Assembly (NCBI GenBank): GCA_019694455.1
Contig: JAIBBY010000009.1
Span: forward strand, 1-64,000
From: Pirellulales bacterium
GTDB taxonomy: Bacteria; Planctomycetota; Planctomycetia; Pirellulales; JAEUIK01
DNA length: 64,000 nucleotides
Direction: 5' to 3'
The translations under genes were made by a program, and so were the position numbers. The notes under the pieces were generated by a model. The model saw nothing but the letters and a program-made list of their open reading frames with translations, was not told where the DNA came from and did no database searches. This document shows, piece after piece, positions 25,614-35,339 of the stretch (position 1 is the first letter of the stretch; every line of letters starts with the position of its first letter).

Positions 25614-25976
25614 CTGTTGATTTCCGTGTTGCCGATGTCGCCGTGACGATTACTTGCCGCCTGGCGAGATTTCACTAATCGCAAAGCCCGCGCCGTGGCG
25701 CGCCGTCTGGCCGGCGCGGCGCCGCCAGTTGCCGTAACACATTTCCGCGCCTTGATCTGCGCAAGGCTTCCGGTCGGAGTTGCTTCGTTGATTGTTATGA
25801 TTCGAACCTGCCGCACGATGACTTTTTGCAACGCGCGTCCAACGTTTGCCGCAACATGCAGCCTTCAAGTTCAGCACGTCATGCCGCGGCGCGTCATAGC
25901 CACAAACATTCGGCGCAGACGGTAAGGCCGTCATGATGCTCGACAAGGTTTCAATGATTCTGGTTGCCGACCGTGA
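25614..25976. other. Intergenic region within the polysaccharide locus
   Basis: There is no convincing gene in this 363-base gap between two minus-strand genes. A 98-codon open frame on the minus strand (25650-25946) has no family resemblance, ribosome site or typical composition. The region is less GC-rich than its neighbours and probably carries a promoter for the sugar transferase gene, but I cannot mark one with confidence. Confidence 0.5.
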
Positions 25977-27371
25977 TCAGGTCGGACTTGCCCGCCAAGA
26001 CGAGAGCGGGGCCGCCACGCGCGCCGGATGCCATTGCACGCATTGTGCCTGACAAAGGCCGGTGGAGACGCCCGCCACAAAAAACAATAGCATATGGACC
26101 ATGTTCATGTACGAAATCTCGTGAAACAGCGCCTGCGGCAGATACACGCCCAATAGCGCCAGGCAGAACGCCCCTTGCAAGCGCACCCACTGGTCGGCGT
26201 CGGAGTTCCACAATCGCCAGGCGTCGCGGCTCCAGGCCGCAACCAGCGCCAAGAAGAGCCCCAGGCCAATCACCCCGGTTTCGGTCAGCAGGCCAAGGGG
26301 CATGTTGTGATGAATCAGCGGGCGGATCGCCTCCAGTTCCATCTCCGTCGACCTGTCCGACAAGTAGGGCATCTTTTCGACATAGAACTGACCAAAGCCG
26401 CAGCCCAGCAGCGGGTGGTCCAAAAACATCTTCCACGACACATACACAAAACTCGAACGCAAGCTCGCCGACTCGCGCGTGCCCGCGGCGGAGTACTCGC
26501 GTTCAAAGCCCATGAACTTGTCCCAACCCAGGCCCAGCGCGGCCACGCCGGTCACGATGCCCGCGCCCAGCACCAACGGCCGCCAGGAGCGCGGCAACGT
26601 CAGCGCGAGCACCACTCCCAATCCGAGCACGGCGCCGATCCACACGCTGCGGGTGTAGCTGAGGTAAATGGCCAACAAGAACAACGGGGAGAGCGCGGCC
26701 AAGAGCAACCCACCCGCGCGCCCGTATCTGGGACACCAAAGCCACGCGGCCACCAGACACGCCCCCAAATAGAAGCCAAAGGCGACCGAGTGCAGCATGG
26801 GCCCACGAGCGCGGCCAAAGTGAAAGCCGAGCGTGGGCTCGGCGATGATCTTGGGGAACACCAGCGACCATTGTCCGGCGATCTCGAAGATGGCCGTGAT
26901 CGACAGATACACGCCAAACAACGTTAGCGCGGCTAGCAACTGCTTGGATTGGCGGGCGCCAAAACTCATTTGCCGCCCCACTACGTAGATGATCGCCGGA
27001 CTGAGATAGCCGGTGATGAGTCGCCAGATCGGCGCCACGGTCTCTTCTGGCGCCGAATTCCAATCGTGCGAGAAGGTGCTGAACATCAAGGCCGCCAGAA
27101 AGGCAATCAACCAAGTGTCGGCGGGAGCCCATGGTTTGGCGACACGGTCGACCATCTTCCAATGCAGCGCGAACACGCCCAGCAATACCGCGAGCGCGAT
27201 GCGATCGAGCGTCAACGGCAGGGGGCCGGCCTGCGCGTGCCAGAAGTAAACGCCAAACGAGCTATTGAGCAACAGAAACGCGAGCACGGCCCAAATGAGC
27301 GATCCGCGCCGGACATAGGCTGCCAGCCAAACAAGCGAGACGAGTGCGGCAATAAAGATGATGAACGCCAT
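25977..27371 (-). CDS. O-antigen ligase / polymerase family membrane protein
   Basis: Protein of 464 residues with roughly ten to twelve transmembrane helices and a large periplasmic loop containing EREYSAAGTRESASLRSSF and HPLLGCGFGQFY, the usual Wzy_C region of O-antigen ligases and polymerases. It should join or polymerise undecaprenyl-linked glycans on the periplasmic face. It follows the chain-length gene by 63 bases on the same strand, so the two are probably co-transcribed. Ligase and polymerase roles cannot be distinguished from sequence. Confidence 0.9.
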   Translation of the reverse strand: MAFIIFIAALVSLVWLAAYVRRGSLIWAVLAFLLLNSSFGVYFWHAQAGPLPLTLDRIALAVLLGVFALHWKMVDRVAKPWAPADTWLIAFLAALMFSTFSHDWNSAPEETVAPIWRLITGYLSPAIIYVVGRQMSFGARQSKQLLAALTLFGVYLSITAIFEIAGQWSLVFPKIIAEPTLGFHFGRARGPMLHSVAFGFYLGACLVAAWLWCPRYGRAGGLLLAALSPLFLLAIYLSYTRSVWIGAVLGLGVVLALTLPRSWRPLVLGAGIVTGVAALGLGWDKFMGFEREYSAAGTRESASLRSSFVYVSWKMFLDHPLLGCGFGQFYVEKMPYLSDRSTEMELEAIRPLIHHNMPLGLLTETGVIGLGLFLALVAAWSRDAWRLWNSDADQWVRLQGAFCLALLGVYLPQALFHEISYMNMVHMLLFFVAGVSTGLCQAQCVQWHPARVAAPLSSWRASPT

Positions 27372-27434
27372 AGCGGCCGGTTTCGCTGCTGAGTGTCAAT
27401 CGGTGGTCTCGATGCATCCGACGCGCGGCCGGCG

Positions 27435-29075
27435 TTACGCGTTGCCGATGCGTTCCAGCGCCTGCTTCAAGTTCAAGTTTTCCCCACTCGCAGTCGTCGA
27501 CCGCGGCGGGCGCGGCGCCGATTTGACTTGTGGCGCTTCGCCGCGGCGATCGGGAGCGCTTGGGGAGGGGGCTGCCGCTTGGTTTGGTGTGACCTGCGGG
27601 CGTGCGGATGTCGAAGTCGCGGGCAGAGGCGCTGGGGCAGCAGCCTGCGGTTCCGCAACGGGGCCCGCGTGAACCCCATCCATGGCGCGGCGACCGAACA
27701 ACCGCCCGCCAATGCTCGTCGGATTATTGGGCCTCGGCAGCGGAATCGTAATCACCAACAGCGCCACGCCAAACAAAAAGCCCGCGACCGCGCCCATGCC
27801 CGCGGTGGCCACGCGCCCCGGTCCCACGGGCTTGGTGCCGGCGTCGGGCACATCAATGCGGTTGATCAAGCTGGCGTGCTCGGCGCCCGACTCCTTGGCG
27901 CGGGCGTCGGCCAAATTGGCCTCGGCGATGGCCAACAGCTTGTTGGCCTGCTCCACTTCGGCCACGCAATTCGAGTAGTCGGTTCGCAGCCTGGCAATGC
28001 GCGCCAGCCGCACGTTGGTTTCGTCGAGTTGTTTTTGCAAGTTTTGCACCTGCCCGGCCAGGAGCCGCGCGTCGGCCTCGACGCCGCGAATGGCAATCCC
28101 TAGTTCGGCGTGGATTTCGCTGCGAATTTGCTGCTCGGAGATTTGCGCGGCGATCAATTGCGGATGCGACTCGGTCATCATGCCAGCGAGTTGCGCGGTC
28201 TTGATTTGTGCATCGACGAGCCCCTCCTTAAGCCGTTTGAGCGCGGGCTGCGATTCGAGCAGGCTGTTCGGCGCCGCGACCAAATGACTGGGGTCCTGCT
28301 GCGCCGCGCGCAACAGCGAATCGAGCTCTTGATTGCTGCGCTGCGTGGTTTCCAAGCGACGAATCTCTCCTTCGATGAACACGACCTTTTGTCGCAAGTC
28401 GCTGGTGCCCGAGGGAGAGGCGTGCAAGATGCGCAACTCGGCCAGATCGGCGCCGACCTGCGATTCCATCGCGGCCAATTCGCTGGACGACTCGACCACC
28501 GAGGCTTTAGCCAATGTGACGCCGTTTTCCAACTCGCGCACCATGCTGGTGGCCTTTTTGTTCAGCACTTCCTGGTAGCGAGTTTGCAGCGACATGCTGA
28601 TTGCCGCGGCCAAATCGATGGACCGTTGACGATCGGAATCGGTCGCCTTGAGATAGAACAACTCCGTCTTGCCGAACTCGGCTCCCTTGGGAGGCGCCAG
28701 TTTCACATGCTTGCGCAATCGCTCAATCGCGATGTCGGTCGGCCAATGGGCCGCTGGCGAGCCGCTGGGCGGCCCCACCTTGGTCAGCGCTTCGCTAAGC
28801 ACCTGGCGCCCCTTGGCCAGTTCGAGCAATGTCTCCTGAGTCACCTTCATGTCGTCGACATGGCGGAACTTGCCCACACCGTCGATGTTGTTGGAAGCTT
28901 CGTTGCGGATGAGCAGCGCTTGCGCCGCCTCCCATTTGTCGGGCCGCACGGCGGCATAGATCGACCCCAAGATCAGCCCCACCAATGTTGGGGTGATCCA
29001 GCGCCAGCGGTACTTGCTGGCCAAGGCAAGACAATCGATCGGGCGCAACGAAAATGACGAAGCGGGCGCAGTCAT
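27435..29075 (-). CDS. Polysaccharide chain-length determinant (Wzz-type) without kinase domain
   Basis: About 546 residues from ATG 29075 (minus strand; GAGG 9 bases upstream). An N-terminal Wzz segment with one TM helix (ITPTLVGLILGSIYA) is followed by a long periplasmic coiled-coil region (about 180-430) and a second TM helix near 455-480 (GAVAGFLFGVALLVI). A cytoplasmic tail of about 70 residues is Pro/Ala-rich and lacks Walker motifs, so it is not a fused BY-kinase, and no separate kinase gene is in the locus. It should set glycan length together with the adjacent ligase/polymerase. Confidence 0.9.
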   Translation of the reverse strand: MTAPASSFSLRPIDCLALASKYRWRWITPTLVGLILGSIYAAVRPDKWEAAQALLIRNEASNNIDGVGKFRHVDDMKVTQETLLELAKGRQVLSEALTKVGPPSGSPAAHWPTDIAIERLRKHVKLAPPKGAEFGKTELFYLKATDSDRQRSIDLAAAISMSLQTRYQEVLNKKATSMVRELENGVTLAKASVVESSSELAAMESQVGADLAELRILHASPSGTSDLRQKVVFIEGEIRRLETTQRSNQELDSLLRAAQQDPSHLVAAPNSLLESQPALKRLKEGLVDAQIKTAQLAGMMTESHPQLIAAQISEQQIRSEIHAELGIAIRGVEADARLLAGQVQNLQKQLDETNVRLARIARLRTDYSNCVAEVEQANKLLAIAEANLADARAKESGAEHASLINRIDVPDAGTKPVGPGRVATAGMGAVAGFLFGVALLVITIPLPRPNNPTSIGGRLFGRRAMDGVHAGPVAEPQAAAPAPLPATSTSARPQVTPNQAAAPSPSAPDRRGEAPQVKSAPRPPRSTTASGENLNLKQALERIGNA

Positions 29076-29379
29076 CAATCGACCTCTAAAAGCGGACACG
29101 GAGCGAAGGCTCTCGTCGCTCAACCATTGCTTTTTCTGCGGCGCCCGCTCATTGCCGTCGGATAATCTCCGCGCCGCGCTGGGCTGTTTGCCGGTCGATC
29201 CGAGCCGATCGGCGCGATGGCGCCGATTGTAGCGGCGGCGAACAAACCGCTGCTTGAGTCGCCCCACCGGGTTGCAAAGCGCGGCGCATGACGCACCTTT
29301 CACTAGCGCAGATGCCCAGCGCGGCCCGTCGCCGCGCGCCGCGGCCATTGCGCGCCAAGCGTGCTCGCGTGAATCGAAC
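29076..29379. other. Divergent promoter region of the polysaccharide locus
   Basis: This 304-base gap separates the minus-strand wzz-type operon from the plus-strand acyltransferase operon. On the minus strand a TACAAT hexamer (plus coordinates 29226-29231) could be a -10 for the wzz-type gene, but no good -35 is seen. No gene was recognised. Confidence 0.4.
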
Positions 29380-30507
29380 ATGCGCATCCGCGTTGTGCAA
29401 ACCACCACCGAAATGGCCCTGCTGGCGCCAGACTGGAACCGTCTGGCGCGCGGCGTGCCGTTTCGTTCCTTCGAATGGCTCGATTGTTGGTGGCGGCACT
29501 ACGGGCAATGCGATGATGAATCGCTGCGGCCCGACGCCGCGCTGTTGGCGCTGGTGGCAAGCGACGACCAGGACGCCGTCGTCGGTATCGCCCCCTGGTA
29601 CTGCGAGCGCTCGCTGACAGGGGGCCAGGTCATTCGCTTCCTCGGTTCCGGCGAAATCTATTCCGACTACCTCAGCGTGCTGTCGGCGCCAGGACGGGAA
29701 GCCGAGGTGGCCGGCGCCGTCGCCGATTGGTTGTCGCAGTCTTGCTATCGCGATTGGGACGCATTGGAGTTGACCGGCGTCGACGCCGAAGACATCACCA
29801 CGCGCCAATTGGTGAGCGGGTTGCAACACCGTGGCCTCGCCTTGCACGTTCGGCCCGATCTGTGCTGCTGGCGGATCGACCTGCCCGCCACCTGGGACGC
29901 GTATCTCGACACGCTGTCGAAATCGCATCGCAAGCAAATGCGCCGCGCCGAGCGCCGTCTGGATGATGATCGACTGGCCTGCCACACCGCGCGAAGCGTC
30001 GAGGACGCGGCGCAGGCGCTTGAAATTCTCATTGAACTGCACCAGCGCCGCCAGCGCAGTTTGGGGCGGCCGGGGTGCTTCGATTCCGAGCAGTTTGTGG
30101 CGTTTCATCGCGATGCGGTCCGTCGGTTGGCGGCCGCCGACCAGGCGCGCATCGACTGGATCGAACGCGATGGTCAGCCGATCGCCGCGGAATATCAACT
30201 GCTGGGCAGCGACGTGGTTTACGCCTATCAGGGCGGCATTGCCCCCGAGTGGCTGTCGCTGGAGCCGGGCCGAATGGTGATGGTGGCCGCCATCCGCGCC
30301 GCGATCGCGGGTCGCTATCGCGTCTACGATTTTCTCCGCGGCGACGAGCCGTACAAGGCGCATTGGCGCGCCGTGCCCCGCCGCACATTGCGGGCCCGCG
30401 TGGTGGCGCCCCATCGCGGCGCACGCATGCGCAACTCGCTATGGCTGGCGCGCGACGCCGCCCGACTGTGGCTCAAACAATCGCTTGTCGCTCCGCCAGT
30501 TCGTTAG
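29380..30507 (+). CDS. FemAB/GNAT-like acyltransferase (Acetyltransf_6, BioF2-like), copy 1
   Basis: Protein of 375 residues with the GNAT-like fold of the BioF2/FemAB family. Conserved landmarks are FRSFEWLDCWW near the N-terminus, GIAPWYCE and FLGSGEIYSDYL, then a basic helix LSKSHRKQMRRAERRL and the C-terminal YDFLRGDEPYKAHWRA. Such proteins transfer acyl or aminoacyl groups in polysaccharide-export loci. The ATG at 29380 directly precedes the family-typical MRIRVVQ start. It is tandem with a clear paralogue downstream. Confidence 0.85.
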   Translation: MRIRVVQTTTEMALLAPDWNRLARGVPFRSFEWLDCWWRHYGQCDDESLRPDAALLALVASDDQDAVVGIAPWYCERSLTGGQVIRFLGSGEIYSDYLSVLSAPGREAEVAGAVADWLSQSCYRDWDALELTGVDAEDITTRQLVSGLQHRGLALHVRPDLCCWRIDLPATWDAYLDTLSKSHRKQMRRAERRLDDDRLACHTARSVEDAAQALEILIELHQRRQRSLGRPGCFDSEQFVAFHRDAVRRLAAADQARIDWIERDGQPIAAEYQLLGSDVVYAYQGGIAPEWLSLEPGRMVMVAAIRAAIAGRYRVYDFLRGDEPYKAHWRAVPRRTLRARVVAPHRGARMRNSLWLARDAARLWLKQSLVAPPVR

Positions 30508-30542
30508 CCATTTATCCGCGTTGATCTCCAGGAGACGCTCCT

Positions 30543-31760
30543 TTGAACTTGACCGTATTGGAATGCAATGAGCCCGTGGTCGAGACGCCGCAAGAGTGCG
30601 ACGCCTTTGTCGGACTGCGCGTGGAGCGAATCAGCGATACCGGCCGCTTGGCGGCGCTGCGACAACCCTGGAACGCCTTAGTCGAAGATGTGCCCTTTCG
30701 GCGCTGGGAATGGCTCGAAGCCTGGTGGCGCTTCTTTGCCACCAGCCGCGATCAACTGACGGTGCTCGCCGTCTATGACGTCGCCGATCGCCTGGTGGGG
30801 CTCGCTCCCTGGTATTGCCACCGTTCACCGATCTACGGCCGTGAACTGCGCTTTCTTGGTTCGGGCATGGTGTGCAGCGACTATCTCACTATTTTCACGG
30901 CCCCCGGAGCGCGCGAGGCGGTCACGTTGTCGATCGCCAATTGGCTCAACACCACCTTTCGCGGCCAGTGGGACGCGTTGGAATTGGAAGCCGTGGTCGC
31001 CGACGATCCTACCGCAACCGAGTTGGCCATGCGGTTTGCCCTGGCAGGCCACGTGGTGTATCGCCGTCCGGCGCTCCACTGCTGGCGGCTCGAACTGCCG
31101 ACCGAGTGGGAGGAGTACATCAAGTCGCTCTCGGGCACGCGGCGCAACATGGTGCGCAAGTTGATTCGCAACCGCTTCGACAGCGGCGAGGCCAAGGTGT
31201 GCTGGGTCGAGACGGCGGAAGAATTGAATCGTGGACTCGATATTCTGCGCGATCTGCACCAGCGCCGCCGCAACACCCTGGGCCAGCCGGGATGCTTCGC
31301 CACGCCGGGGTTCGACGGCTTTTTGAAGTTGGTCGCCGAGCGCTTTCTGGAGCTGGATCAACTGCGTTTGCAGTGGATCGAATTGAACGGCCAGCCGGTG
31401 GCCATCGAATTCGATCTGGCCGGCGGCGACGTGGTGTACCTCTACCAAAGTGGCATTGAGCCCCAGGCCGCGAGCGATCGCCCCGGCTGGCTGGGCGCCA
31501 TCGCCGCGCTACGGCGCTGCGGAGAGGACGGCTACCGCGCCTTCGACTTTATGCGCGGCGACGAGCCATACAAGGCGCATTGGCGGGCCCAACCGATCGC
31601 GCTGGTCGATTTGCGCATCACCGCAGGGCAGCCTGCGGCGCGCGTTCGGCAAATCATCTGGCGCGGCGCACAGCGCGGCAAATTGCTGGCCAAGCGCGTC
31701 CGCGCGGCCTGGCGCGAGCGCGGCAAGTCGGATCAACACAAGGCAACGCCCGCGGAGTAG
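30543..31760 (+). CDS. FemAB/GNAT-like acyltransferase, tandem paralogue (copy 2)
   Basis: Protein of 405 residues, paralogous to the preceding gene along its length: FRRWEWLEAWWRFF, GLAPWYCHRS, FLGSGMVCSDYL and FDFMRGDEPYKAHWRA align with the first copy. It starts with TTG at 30543, with AGGAG 8 bases upstream deciding the start; an N-terminal extension of about 25 residues is not shared. The gap from copy 1 is 35 bases and the deacetylase starts 4 bases after it, so all are one operon. The duplication suggests two different acyl acceptors, or a heteromer. Confidence 0.85.
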   Translation: MNLTVLECNEPVVETPQECDAFVGLRVERISDTGRLAALRQPWNALVEDVPFRRWEWLEAWWRFFATSRDQLTVLAVYDVADRLVGLAPWYCHRSPIYGRELRFLGSGMVCSDYLTIFTAPGAREAVTLSIANWLNTTFRGQWDALELEAVVADDPTATELAMRFALAGHVVYRRPALHCWRLELPTEWEEYIKSLSGTRRNMVRKLIRNRFDSGEAKVCWVETAEELNRGLDILRDLHQRRRNTLGQPGCFATPGFDGFLKLVAERFLELDQLRLQWIELNGQPVAIEFDLAGGDVVYLYQSGIEPQAASDRPGWLGAIAALRRCGEDGYRAFDFMRGDEPYKAHWRAQPIALVDLRITAGQPAARVRQIIWRGAQRGKLLAKRVRAAWRERGKSDQHKATPAE

Positions 31761-31764
31761 TCGC

Positions 31765-32637
31765 TTGCCCCCTTGGAAACGAGCCATCCTCGGCGCCTGG
31801 TATTACGGCAGCTATGCGTATCGCTGGCGGCAAGAGCGCCGCGCGCGCGCGGCCGGCGCCGCCCCGATCATTGTGCTTACTTACCATCGCGTGGCGGACG
31901 ACGCGGCCAATAGCTGGACGATCGCGCCCCGAGATTTTGAACAACAGATCGACTGGCTATCTCGCAACTACGAGTTGATTTCGTTGGCCGAGGCGCAGCG
32001 CCGCATCCGCGGCCGGCGGAACGACGAGACGGCGGTGGCAATCACCTTCGACGACGGCTATGCGGTCAACAGCGAATGGGCGCTGCCGCTAGTGATCCAG
32101 CGCAAGATTCCGGTCACCTACTTCGTCTGCACCGATCCGGTGATTCGCGGAACTTTTTTTCCACACGACCTCAAGATGGGCAACCGCTTCGCCCCCAATA
32201 GCATTGCCCAGTTGCGATCCGTTGCCCGCGCGGGCATCGAGATCGGCGCGCACACCCGTGGCCATACCGACCTGGGGCCGATCACTAATCCGCTCAAGCT
32301 ATATGACGAGATCGTGGCAGCCGGGGAAGAACTGCAAGCGGCGGTCGGCAGCCCGGTGCGTTACTTCGCGTTTCCCTACGGCGGCCACGCCAATATGAAC
32401 GACCGCGCGTTTCACCTGGCCTACGACGCCGGATTCGAAGGGGTTTGCTCCGCCTACGGAGGCTACAACTGGCCCGGCGACGACGCCTTTCATATCCAGC
32501 GCATCTGCGTTGATGGTCCGCTGCTGCGCACCAAAAACTGGGTCACGGTCGATCCCTACAAACTGTGGAGCGTGAAACGCTTTTCCTACAGCGCACAAGC
32601 CGAGATCGCGCACCCCGAGGAGGCGCATCAACCGTGA
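31765..32637 (+). CDS. Polysaccharide deacetylase (NodB/CE4 family)
   Basis: About 290 residues from the TTG at 31765 (GGAG 7 bases upstream); the frame is open further upstream but overlaps the preceding gene. CE4 motifs are present: ITFDDGYAVN (catalytic Asp-Asp), HTRGHTDLG (the His-x3-His metal pair) and YFAFPYGGH. The N-terminus has only a short aromatic/basic stretch and no clear signal peptide. It should remove N- or O-acetyl groups from a glycan made by this locus. Its stop overlaps the flippase start (GTGA). Confidence 0.93.
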   Translation: MPPWKRAILGAWYYGSYAYRWRQERRARAAGAAPIIVLTYHRVADDAANSWTIAPRDFEQQIDWLSRNYELISLAEAQRRIRGRRNDETAVAITFDDGYAVNSEWALPLVIQRKIPVTYFVCTDPVIRGTFFPHDLKMGNRFAPNSIAQLRSVARAGIEIGAHTRGHTDLGPITNPLKLYDEIVAAGEELQAAVGSPVRYFAFPYGGHANMNDRAFHLAYDAGFEGVCSAYGGYNWPGDDAFHIQRICVDGPLLRTKNWVTVDPYKLWSVKRFSYSAQAEIAHPEEAHQP

Positions 32638-34166
32638 CCCGCGCATCTTGTGCTAGCGACTCCAAACCCAAGCTGCGCGCCGATTCGTTGGCCGACAGCG
32701 TGGCCATGCTCATGGCGTTGACCGCCGTGCAACCGCTGGTCAGCTTCGCGCGGGGGTTGTTGTTTTGCCGCTGGCTACGGCCCGAGCAACTGGGCCAGTG
32801 GGACATGGCGCTCGGCTTTCTGACGCTGCTGGCGCCCTTGGTGGTGCTGGGCATTCCCGGCTCGCTGGGGCGCTATGTGGAGTATTACCGCCAGCGCGGC
32901 AAGCTCGGCCGCTACCTGGCACTATCGACCGCGACCACCATCGTTTTGACGCTAGCCGCCATCGCCGTCTTGATCGTGTCGGCCAGTAGCTTTGCGCGAT
33001 TGATCTTTGGCACAGGCGGCGCCGCCAGCATGATTGGCTGGATGGCGATCTGTCTGGGGCCGCTCGTGGCGTTTGGTTTCATCACCGAACTCTTGAACGC
33101 CGCGCGGCTCTATCGCGTGGTGTCGCTATTGCAACTACTGCGCAGCGCCGGCTTTTTGCTGCTTGGCGCGACGGCCCTCTTTGCCTGGAGCATGAGCGCC
33201 ACCAGCGTGTTGGCCGCCTATGGTCTGGCCTCGGCCCTGTCGGTGGCGGTGGGACTGTATTGGATTCGTCACGCCGATTGGTCGAGCGCCCAAGGCGTGC
33301 CAGCGACAAGCGACTCGATCTGGCTCAAGGTAATGCCGTTCGCCCTCTGGGTTTGGATGAGCAACAACCTGAGCAACCTGTTCGAGATTGTCGATCGCTA
33401 CATGATCGTTCACTACAGCGGCCTGTCGAGCGACGATGCGCTGGCCCTGGTCGGCAACTATCACAGTTCGCGCGTGGTGCCGCTGCTGATCGTTATCTTC
33501 GCCACCATGCTGGGGTCGATCCTGCTGCCCCACCTGAGCCACGCCTGGGAGACGGGTCGCCGCCAGGCGGTCGACGTGCAACTGCGGCTGGCGCTCAAGC
33601 TGTTGGCCTTTGCCCTGTCGACCGGCGCCGCGGTGTTTCTGCTCATCGCGCCGCTGCTCTTTTCCACGTTGCTCGAAAACAAATACCAGGCCGGGCTCGC
33701 CGTATTGCCGTGGACCCTGGTGTATTGCATCTGGTTCGGACTGGCGATGGTGGCCGAGATGTACCTGTGGATTCGCGAGGAGGCCCGGCTCGCCAGCGTG
33801 GCCCTCTTTCTGTCGATGCTGCTCAACGTCGGCCTGGCCGTGGTGCTGTTGCCGCGCTATGGGCTATTGGGCGCGGTGCTGGCCTGCAGCGCGTCGAAAT
33901 TGACGCTGCTGCTGTTGGTCTACGGCTTTAATCGCACGCTGGGACTCACCGGCGACGCCGCCATTTGGCTGAGCGTGGCGTTGCCCGCCGCACTGCTGCT
34001 GGGCGCGCGTCCGGCGCTGGCGGTGTATGCCGTGGTGCTATTGTGGGCGGTCGCCAGCCCGCGCTGGCTCTGCGCCGGCGAAAAGCAACAACTGGCCCAT
34101 GTGCTCGGCGGCTATTGGGACAAGCTTTTGTCACTCGTCGGCCGCCGACAGCCCGCCGCGGCTTAG
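32634..34166 (+). CDS. Polysaccharide flippase (Wzx / MATE-like)
   Basis: From the GTG overlapping the deacetylase stop (32634) the protein has 510 residues with 12 to 14 transmembrane helices. The N-terminal region has the Polysacc_synt pattern: ALTAVQPLVSFARGLLFCRWL, PEQLGQWDMALGFL and GIPGSLGRYVEYY. It should translocate lipid-linked glycan units across the inner membrane. GAGGAGG lies 13 bases before the GTG. It is the last gene of the plus-strand operon. Confidence 0.93.
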   Translation: MTRASCASDSKPKLRADSLADSVAMLMALTAVQPLVSFARGLLFCRWLRPEQLGQWDMALGFLTLLAPLVVLGIPGSLGRYVEYYRQRGKLGRYLALSTATTIVLTLAAIAVLIVSASSFARLIFGTGGAASMIGWMAICLGPLVAFGFITELLNAARLYRVVSLLQLLRSAGFLLLGATALFAWSMSATSVLAAYGLASALSVAVGLYWIRHADWSSAQGVPATSDSIWLKVMPFALWVWMSNNLSNLFEIVDRYMIVHYSGLSSDDALALVGNYHSSRVVPLLIVIFATMLGSILLPHLSHAWETGRRQAVDVQLRLALKLLAFALSTGAAVFLLIAPLLFSTLLENKYQAGLAVLPWTLVYCIWFGLAMVAEMYLWIREEARLASVALFLSMLLNVGLAVVLLPRYGLLGAVLACSASKLTLLLLVYGFNRTLGLTGDAAIWLSVALPAALLLGARPALAVYAVVLLWAVASPRWLCAGEKQQLAHVLGGYWDKLLSLVGRRQPAAA

Positions 34167-34221
34167 TTTGCAATCGCGCGTCAGTTCACTTTGGCCAGGT
34201 CAGTTCCACCAGCCGGGAGCG

Positions 34222-35220
34222 CTAAAAACCAACTCCCTTGGTGTTGAGCTTGATCCGGCAGAGGTACATATCGACGGCCAGATAAAGGGTGCTGCCGTCG
34301 TCTCCCCAGCCGCAATTGGCGGTCGCTTCCCCTGGATCGATCCGCCCCAACAGCGTGCCATCGGGCGCGAAGACCAATACCCCGCCCGGCCCCGTGGCGA
34401 AGACATTTCCCTTGGCGTCCACCTTCATGCCGTCGGGCAGTCCCTTGCGCTGACCGGACCATCGCATGGCGTCGTAGAAGACCCGGCCGTGAGAGATGCC
34501 GCCATCGGCGCCGAGGTCGAACACCATCCAGATCGCCTTCTTGGGATCGGAGTTGGCGACGTAGATCTGCTTTTCGTCGGGCGTGAGCGCAATGCCGTTG
34601 GGAAAAGTCAGCTCCTTGGTCAGCAGCTTCAATTCGCCGTCCTGCGACAGCCGGTAAACCCCGTTGAACTTGAGTTCCTTGGCCGGATCGTCGTTCAGGC
34701 CCAACAGGCCATAGGGCGGATCGGTGAAGTACAGGTCGCCGGCGCGCGACAGCGTGGCGTCGTTGGGGCTGTTGAAGCGTTTGCCTTCGTAGCGGTCGGC
34801 CAACGTGTGAAAGGTCTTGTCAGCGTTCAAACGCGCCACTTGCCGATCGCCGTGCTGGCACAAGATCAGCCGCCCCTGGGCGTCGATCACCAGGCCATTC
34901 GAGCCGGGCTCGCCGCCGCGCGGCTTGTTGCCGGTGTAGCCGCTGGGGCTGAGAAACTCGCTTACCCCCTTCCCTTCCGCAAATTTCAGCACGTGGTTGC
35001 GCGGCACATCGGAAAAGAGCAGATAGCCGTGCGCTTTGTCCCACACCGGCCCCTCGGCCCAGTCGTACCCCTCGCCGAGCTTTTCGATCTTGGCGTCCTT
35101 GGGCACGATCTCGTCAAACCGTGGATCGAGTCGCTCGATCTGGCCCATGGTTTCAGCAGCCAGGGCGGGACCAGCGGCGACAAGGAAGGCGAGCGCGGCG
35201 AGGCAAAGTCGGTGGTGCAT
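34222..35220 (-). CDS. Exported SMP-30/gluconolactonase-like beta-propeller enzyme
   Basis: From ATG 35220 the product has 332 residues with a signal peptide (CLAALAFLVAAGPALA). The six-bladed propeller carries the usual metal-site motifs: GYDWAEGPVW (Glu), RFNSPNDATL (Asn) and RKGLPDGMKV (Asp). It should be a periplasmic lactonase-type hydrolase for sugar lactones. It is a single gene converging with the flippase and divergent from the TPR gene. Confidence 0.92.
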   Translation of the reverse strand: MHHRLCLAALAFLVAAGPALAAETMGQIERLDPRFDEIVPKDAKIEKLGEGYDWAEGPVWDKAHGYLLFSDVPRNHVLKFAEGKGVSEFLSPSGYTGNKPRGGEPGSNGLVIDAQGRLILCQHGDRQVARLNADKTFHTLADRYEGKRFNSPNDATLSRAGDLYFTDPPYGLLGLNDDPAKELKFNGVYRLSQDGELKLLTKELTFPNGIALTPDEKQIYVANSDPKKAIWMVFDLGADGGISHGRVFYDAMRWSGQRKGLPDGMKVDAKGNVFATGPGGVLVFAPDGTLLGRIDPGEATANCGWGDDGSTLYLAVDMYLCRIKLNTKGVGF

Positions 35221-35339
35221 GATGGATTTCCTGAAAGTGCGCGGCGATTTCTTGCCATCACTATGCAGTACGATGGGCGACAAGAAAAGCGCTGGTGAAC
35301 CTAATGTATCCGCTGCCCCTCCTACCTGCCGGAGTGGAT

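Noticed and set aside
25650-25946. A 98-codon minus-strand frame in the gap before the sugar transferase
   Set aside because: No Shine-Dalgarno, no family likeness and a composition unlike neighbouring genes; treated as intergenic.
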